From positions 8,310,038 to 8,374,037 of the forward strand of contig NZ_JACHIR010000001.1 in NCBI RefSeq assembly GCF_014203355.1: 64,000 bases of DNA, written 5' to 3'. Both the position numbers and the translations under genes were made by a program. Below are positions 61,109 through 64,000 of the stretch, piece after piece. Within the stretch, counting starts at the first letter, position 1. Each line of letters begins with the position of its first letter. Origin of the DNA: Kutzneria kofuensis (GTDB taxonomy: Bacteria > Actinomycetota > Actinomycetes > Mycobacteriales > Pseudonocardiaceae). The notes under the pieces were generated by a model, which was given only the letters and a program-made list of their open reading frames with translations, was not told the origin of the DNA and did not search any database.

Positions 61109-62574
61109 GTCCTGATGCCGACGGCGCGGTTGCGCCAGCCTGGTCCGTATCGTTGTCCGACATGACCGAGCAAGCGGCCAGCGGTACCCGGACATCCGGC
61201 CTCGACCTGCATCTGGGCCATATCGGCCGCAATGTGCGCGCGGGGCTCATGGATGCCTTCCGGGAGGCGATCCGCAGCGGGCGGTTGGCGCCGGGGACGC
61301 GGCTGCCCTCGAGCCGGGTGCTGGCCGCCGACCTCGGGCTCGGCCGGAACACCGTGGTTCGCGTCTACTCGGAGCTGATCAACGAAGGATGGCTCACCGG
61401 GGTGCACGGCTCTGGCACCGAAGTGGCGCAGCGTTCGGCGGAGCCGGCGGGCGAACGGGAACGGCCGCGCCCGCCCGCGGCACGCCCGCAGTTGGTGCAC
61501 AACCTCCGGCCGGGGCAGCCGGATCTGTCGTCGTTCCCGCGGGACGAGTGGATTCGGGCGGTGAAGCGGACGGTGAGCACGGCGCCGTTCGAAGCGTTCG
61601 GGTACACCGATCCACACGGCCGCAGTGAACTGCGTGATGCCGTCGCCCGGTATCTGGCCCGTGCCCGGGGCCTGCGTGCGCGAGCGGACAACGTCGTGGC
61701 GTGCAGCGGGGCCGCGGAAGGCCTGCGGCTCGTCGCCGCCGCGCTGGCGAAGGCCGGAGTCACGACGGTGGCGGTCGAAGAGTTCGGCCTGCAGACCCAG
61801 CGCGAGACCTTGGTGAAGGCCGGGCTCGACACCGTCCCGATCCCGGTGGACGCGGACGGAGCCGACCTGTCGACGCTCGATCAGGCGCCGTACCCGGGAG
61901 CGGTGCTGCTCACGCCGTCACACCAGTTCCCCCTGGGCGTGGCATTGCACTCCGACCGGCGGGCGGCGGTCGTGGACTGGGCGCGGCGGCGGGGCACGCT
62001 GATCATCGAGGACGACTACGACGGCGAGTTTCGCTACGACCGGTCGCCCGTGGGCGCGTTGCAGGGGCTGGACCACGACCACGTGGTCTACCTGGGCACC
62101 GCGAGCAAGTCCCTGGCACCGGGGCTGCGCCTCGGCTGGCTCGTGCTGCCGGACCACCTGGTCGGCTCGATCGTCGCGCAGAAGGGGGAAACCGAGGAGA
62201 CGGTCGGCTTCGTCAACCAGTTGGCGATGACCGAATTCATCGAGTCGGGGGCGTACGACCGGCACATCCGCGCGATGCGCTCGCAGTACCGCCGCCGACG
62301 CCAGCAGCTGGTCGAGACGATCGGCCGACACGCGCCCACCGCGCGGGTGACCGGGATGTCCGCCGGACTGCACATCGTTCTCGAACAGCTCGGTCGAACC
62401 GGCGCCGACATCGTGCGCCGTGCGGCCCGCGAACAGGTGACGGTCGAGCCCCTCGACTTCTTCCGGCACCCCGGCTCCACATCGGACCGGGACGGTGTGG
62501 TGATCGGGTTCGCCGCGCCGTCCCCCAGCGCCTGGTCGGGCGTGCTGGACGCGCTGGTTCGTGCCCTTCGGTGA
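61105..62574 (+). CDS. MocR/PdxR-type GntR regulator with aminotransferase domain
   Basis: A 489-residue protein (or 470 from ATG 61162). The N-terminal GntR winged helix is LMDAFREAIRSGRLAPGTRLPSSRVLAADLGLGRNTVVRVYSELINEGWL (key part LPSSRVLAADLGLGRNTV). The C-terminal 350 residues are a fold-type I aminotransferase-like domain with EDDYDGEFRYDRSP and the PLP lysine in TASKSLAPGLRLGW. This family senses PLP or related ligands. The GTG overlaps the cupin stop (GTGA). The binding targets are not evident from the sequence. Confidence 0.93.
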   Translation: MSPDADGAVAPAWSVSLSDMTEQAASGTRTSGLDLHLGHIGRNVRAGLMDAFREAIRSGRLAPGTRLPSSRVLAADLGLGRNTVVRVYSELINEGWLTGVHGSGTEVAQRSAEPAGERERPRPPAARPQLVHNLRPGQPDLSSFPRDEWIRAVKRTVSTAPFEAFGYTDPHGRSELRDAVARYLARARGLRARADNVVACSGAAEGLRLVAAALAKAGVTTVAVEEFGLQTQRETLVKAGLDTVPIPVDADGADLSTLDQAPYPGAVLLTPSHQFPLGVALHSDRRAAVVDWARRRGTLIIEDDYDGEFRYDRSPVGALQGLDHDHVVYLGTASKSLAPGLRLGWLVLPDHLVGSIVAQKGETEETVGFVNQLAMTEFIESGAYDRHIRAMRSQYRRRRQQLVETIGRHAPTARVTGMSAGLHIVLEQLGRTGADIVRRAAREQVTVEPLDFFRHPGSTSDRDGVVIGFAAPSPSAWSGVLDALVRALR

Positions 62575-62581
62575 GCGCTGT

Positions 62582-62672
62582 ACTGGTTCCCGTTCGCGGA
62601 GGCCAAGTGGACCCAGGTTCCGAGCCGAAACCGGGTTAGCGTCAACCAACTGGACTACCACGTCCAGGGGAG
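62582..62672 (+). repeat. Dispersed promoter repeat, copy C
   Basis: About 90 bp starting 8 bp after the MocR stop, closely matching copy A (58093-58180) on the opposite strand, including GGGTTAGCGTCAACCAACTG and the following TGGACTACCACGTCCA palindrome. It points toward the oxidoreductase gene at 62845. Confidence 0.75.
62651..62666. promoter_or_regulatory. TetR operator candidate, site 4
   Basis: TGGACTACCACGTCCA, with perfect TGGAC/GTCCA arms, at the end of repeat copy C and about 180 bp upstream of the oxidoreductase start. It differs from the other-strand reading of site 1 by one base. Confidence 0.65.
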
Positions 62673-62778
62673 TTTGGCGTGACATCGATCGGCAACCTCA
62701 CTCGACTGTCTGTGGTCCTTCGCAGCACCACGTCTGACGGTCGCGGCGGTACGTCCTCGTGTGGCGGGGACGTCATAA

Positions 62779-62794
62779 TGGACTATATAGTCCA
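62779..62794. promoter_or_regulatory. TetR operator candidate, site 5
   Basis: TGGACTATATAGTCCA is a perfect 16-bp palindrome about 50 bp upstream of the oxidoreductase start, where it would cover the promoter's -10 region (TATAGT). Confidence 0.8.
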
Positions 62795-62844
62795 TGTAGC
62801 CGTCCGGAGCGTGGCCGCGTGGACTGAATACAGGGAGGTGCCGG

Positions 62845-63762
62845 ATGAAGGCGATCGTGGTGACGGACCAGGCCGCGGGAACGGCCGGGATGACGCTGGC
62901 GGAACGTCCCCAGCCCGCGGCGGCGGGGAACGATGTGCTGGTCGAGGTTCACGCGTCCGGGTTCACGACGGGGGAGCTGGAGTGGAACACGACCTGGACC
63001 GACCGTCTCGACCGTGATCGGACGCCGTCTATTCCCGGTCACGAGCTGGCCGGGGTGGTCAGCGCTCTCGGCTATGGCACCACCGGTCTGTCGGTAGGTC
63101 AGCGGGTGTTCGGACTCACGGACTGGACCCGCGACGGCACCCTGGCCGAGTACGTAGCCGTCGAGGCGCGCAACCTCGCGCCGCTGCCGGGCGATGTCGA
63201 CTTCACGGTAGGCGCCAGCCTTCCGATCTCGGGCCTGACCGCGTGGCAGGGATTGTTCGTGCACGGCCGCGTCCAGGTGGGGCAGAGCGTCCTCGTGCAC
63301 GGCGCGGCCGGTGGAGTCGGTTCAGTGGTGACGCAGCTCGCCCGTGAGGCCGGCGCTCACGTCATTGGCACCGGACGTGCCGCCGACCGGCAGACCGCGC
63401 TCGACTTCGGCGCGCACGAGTTCGTCGACCTGCAGGACGACTCGTTGGAAGACGTCGGTGGCGTCGATCTGGTGTTCGACATTTTCGGCGGAGAAGTCCA
63501 GAAGCGGTCCGCGGGCCTGATCCGAGCCGGGGGAACACTGGTGACCATCGCCGGCCCGCCCGAGGCGCGGCCCGCCGACGGCTTGGCGATCGACTTCGTC
63601 GTCGAGGCCGACCGTGCCCAACTGGGTGAGATCGCCCAGCGGGTGCGGGACGGACGACTGCGGACACTCATCGGAAACGTCGCGACCCTGGACGATGCCG
63701 TCGCCGCCTTCAACCCGACCGAGCGGGTCAAGGGGAAGACGATCATCCGCGTTCGTCCGTGA
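62845..63762 (+). CDS. Zinc-less MDR-type NADP-dependent quinone oxidoreductase
   Basis: A 305-residue medium-chain dehydrogenase of the quinone-oxidoreductase (QOR/zeta-crystallin) type. It has PSIPGHELAGVVSALG, GLTDWTRDGTLAEYVAVEARNLAPLP (shown by its key part GTLAEYV), the NADPH motif VLVHGAAGGVGSVVTQLA and VFDIFGGEV. The zinc-binding cysteines of alcohol dehydrogenases are absent. ATG 62845 follows GGGAGGT. It sits behind two TGGACTA palindromes and is probably de-repressed by the TetR ligand. A near-identical second copy begins 104 bp downstream. Confidence 0.93.
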   Translation: MKAIVVTDQAAGTAGMTLAERPQPAAAGNDVLVEVHASGFTTGELEWNTTWTDRLDRDRTPSIPGHELAGVVSALGYGTTGLSVGQRVFGLTDWTRDGTLAEYVAVEARNLAPLPGDVDFTVGASLPISGLTAWQGLFVHGRVQVGQSVLVHGAAGGVGSVVTQLAREAGAHVIGTGRAADRQTALDFGAHEFVDLQDDSLEDVGGVDLVFDIFGGEVQKRSAGLIRAGGTLVTIAGPPEARPADGLAIDFVVEADRAQLGEIAQRVRDGRLRTLIGNVATLDDAVAAFNPTERVKGKTIIRVRP

Positions 63763-63786
63763 GGACTCCCCGAACAACACGATACG

Positions 63787-63805
63787 GCCGGCTGGTCGAG
63801 CCGGC
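63787..63805 (+). terminator. Hairpin between tandem oxidoreductase genes
   Basis: GCCGGCT (63787-63793) and AGCCGGC (63799-63805) form a perfect 7-bp stem with a 5-base loop between the two gene copies. There is no T-tract. Confidence 0.55.
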
Positions 63806-63865
63806 ATGGAACGCAAGCCAGCCCAAGAGCCGGGTAGGCACGGACTGATACAGCGAGGGATCCAC

Positions 63866-64000
63866 ATGAAGGCGATCGTGGTGACGGACCAGGCCGCCGG
63901 GACAGCCGGGATGGCGCTGGTGGAGCGGCCAGATCCGGATGCGGCGAGGCTCGCCGGCCTCTCGGGCGCAAGCTACGGCGATGTCGTCGTTGCCGTTCAC
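63866..64000 (+). CDS. Second quinone-oxidoreductase-type gene (partial)
   Basis: The first 45 codons of a gene cut by the right edge. It begins MKAIVVTDQAAGTAGM, identical to the start of the gene at 62845, and stays very similar at DNA level for the first 60 bases before diverging (ALVERPDPDAARLAGLSGA). The ATG follows GCGAGGGATCC. It is a tandem duplicate of the preceding MDR gene; no TGGACTA palindrome is seen in front of this copy. Confidence 0.85.
   Translation, partial: MKAIVVTDQAAGTAGMALVERPDPDAARLAGLSGASYGDVVVAVH

Noticed and set aside
1-64000. CRISPR arrays, rRNA genes, tRNA genes, insertion sequences
   Set aside because: I saw no regularly spaced repeats, no transposase motifs and no tRNA cloverleaf in the gaps examined; a tRNAscan and IS search would be needed to exclude them fully.

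Overview
The window is high-GC actinobacterial DNA (strong third-position GC bias, GTG starts, ATGA/GTGA stop-start overlaps). The gene families (StrR/ParB-type activator, STAND NB-ARC/TPR protein, many TetR/IclR regulators, secreted lipoprotein-like proteins) fit a filamentous actinomycete, most likely Pseudonocardiales. The order is inferred, not proven.

Region 1 (about 1-29.3 kb) is a secondary-metabolite gene cluster. Two genes point left: a serine beta-lactamase-like hydrolase and, running off the left edge, an unusual fusion of a glutamyl-tRNA-reductase-like enzyme with a degenerate class II aminoacyl-tRNA-synthetase-like domain. Pointing right are an NRPS (C-A-T-E-like), a StrR/ParB-type activator, an NRPS starting with an adenylation domain whose code reads as threonine (A-T-C-A*-T), a glycine-type C-A-T NRPS, a KS-AT-KR-DH-ACP polyketide synthase, a LanB-type dehydratase N-terminal domain protein, a three-gene ABC exporter, an LLM flavin monooxygenase, a methyltransferase and a secreted I36-type protein. 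Most are translationally coupled. No thioesterase, MbtH protein or RiPP precursor is visible. The divergent promoter at 2.85-3.05 kb holds an inverted repeat with the 11-bp spacing of StrR-type operators. Two putative tRNA-dependent enzymes around an NRPS/PKS line make this the most interesting part of the window.

Region 2 (29.3-45.5 kb) is mixed accessory metabolism: an alpha/beta-hydrolase remnant; an IclR regulator whose putative operator also lies in the DoxX/aquaporin-like divergent promoter; a His-rich miniprotein with a ferric-reductase-like flavoprotein; an aldehyde dehydrogenase; an MBL-fold/NmrA/TetR group around a near-perfect palindrome; tandem anchored extracellular proteins; two methyltransferases facing a perfect terminator hairpin; a DUF1259 protein; a secreted M1 peptidase; and a DUF4396 membrane protein.

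Region 3 (45.6-53.5 kb) is a tightly coupled operon: ArsR regulator, small subunit, membrane subunits HyfB-, HyfC-, HyfE- and HyfF-like, and a HycE/NuoCD-like large subunit. Gene order resembles the Mycobacterium tuberculosis Rv0081-Rv0087 locus. The large subunit lacks the cysteine pairs that bind NiFe, so this is probably an energy-converting-hydrogenase-related (Ehr-type) complex rather than a hydrogenase.

Region 4 (53.6-64 kb) has a STAND NB-ARC/TPR protein behind an 18-codon leader, an LtrA/SDR pair, a GNAT acetyltransferase, a TetR-like protein lacking its DNA-binding domain, a full TetR regulator, a DoxX/cupin/MocR run, and two near-identical zinc-less quinone-oxidoreductase-type genes in tandem (the second cut by the right edge). 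Five copies of a TGGACTA-N2-4-GTCCA palindrome tie much of this region into one probable TetR regulon.
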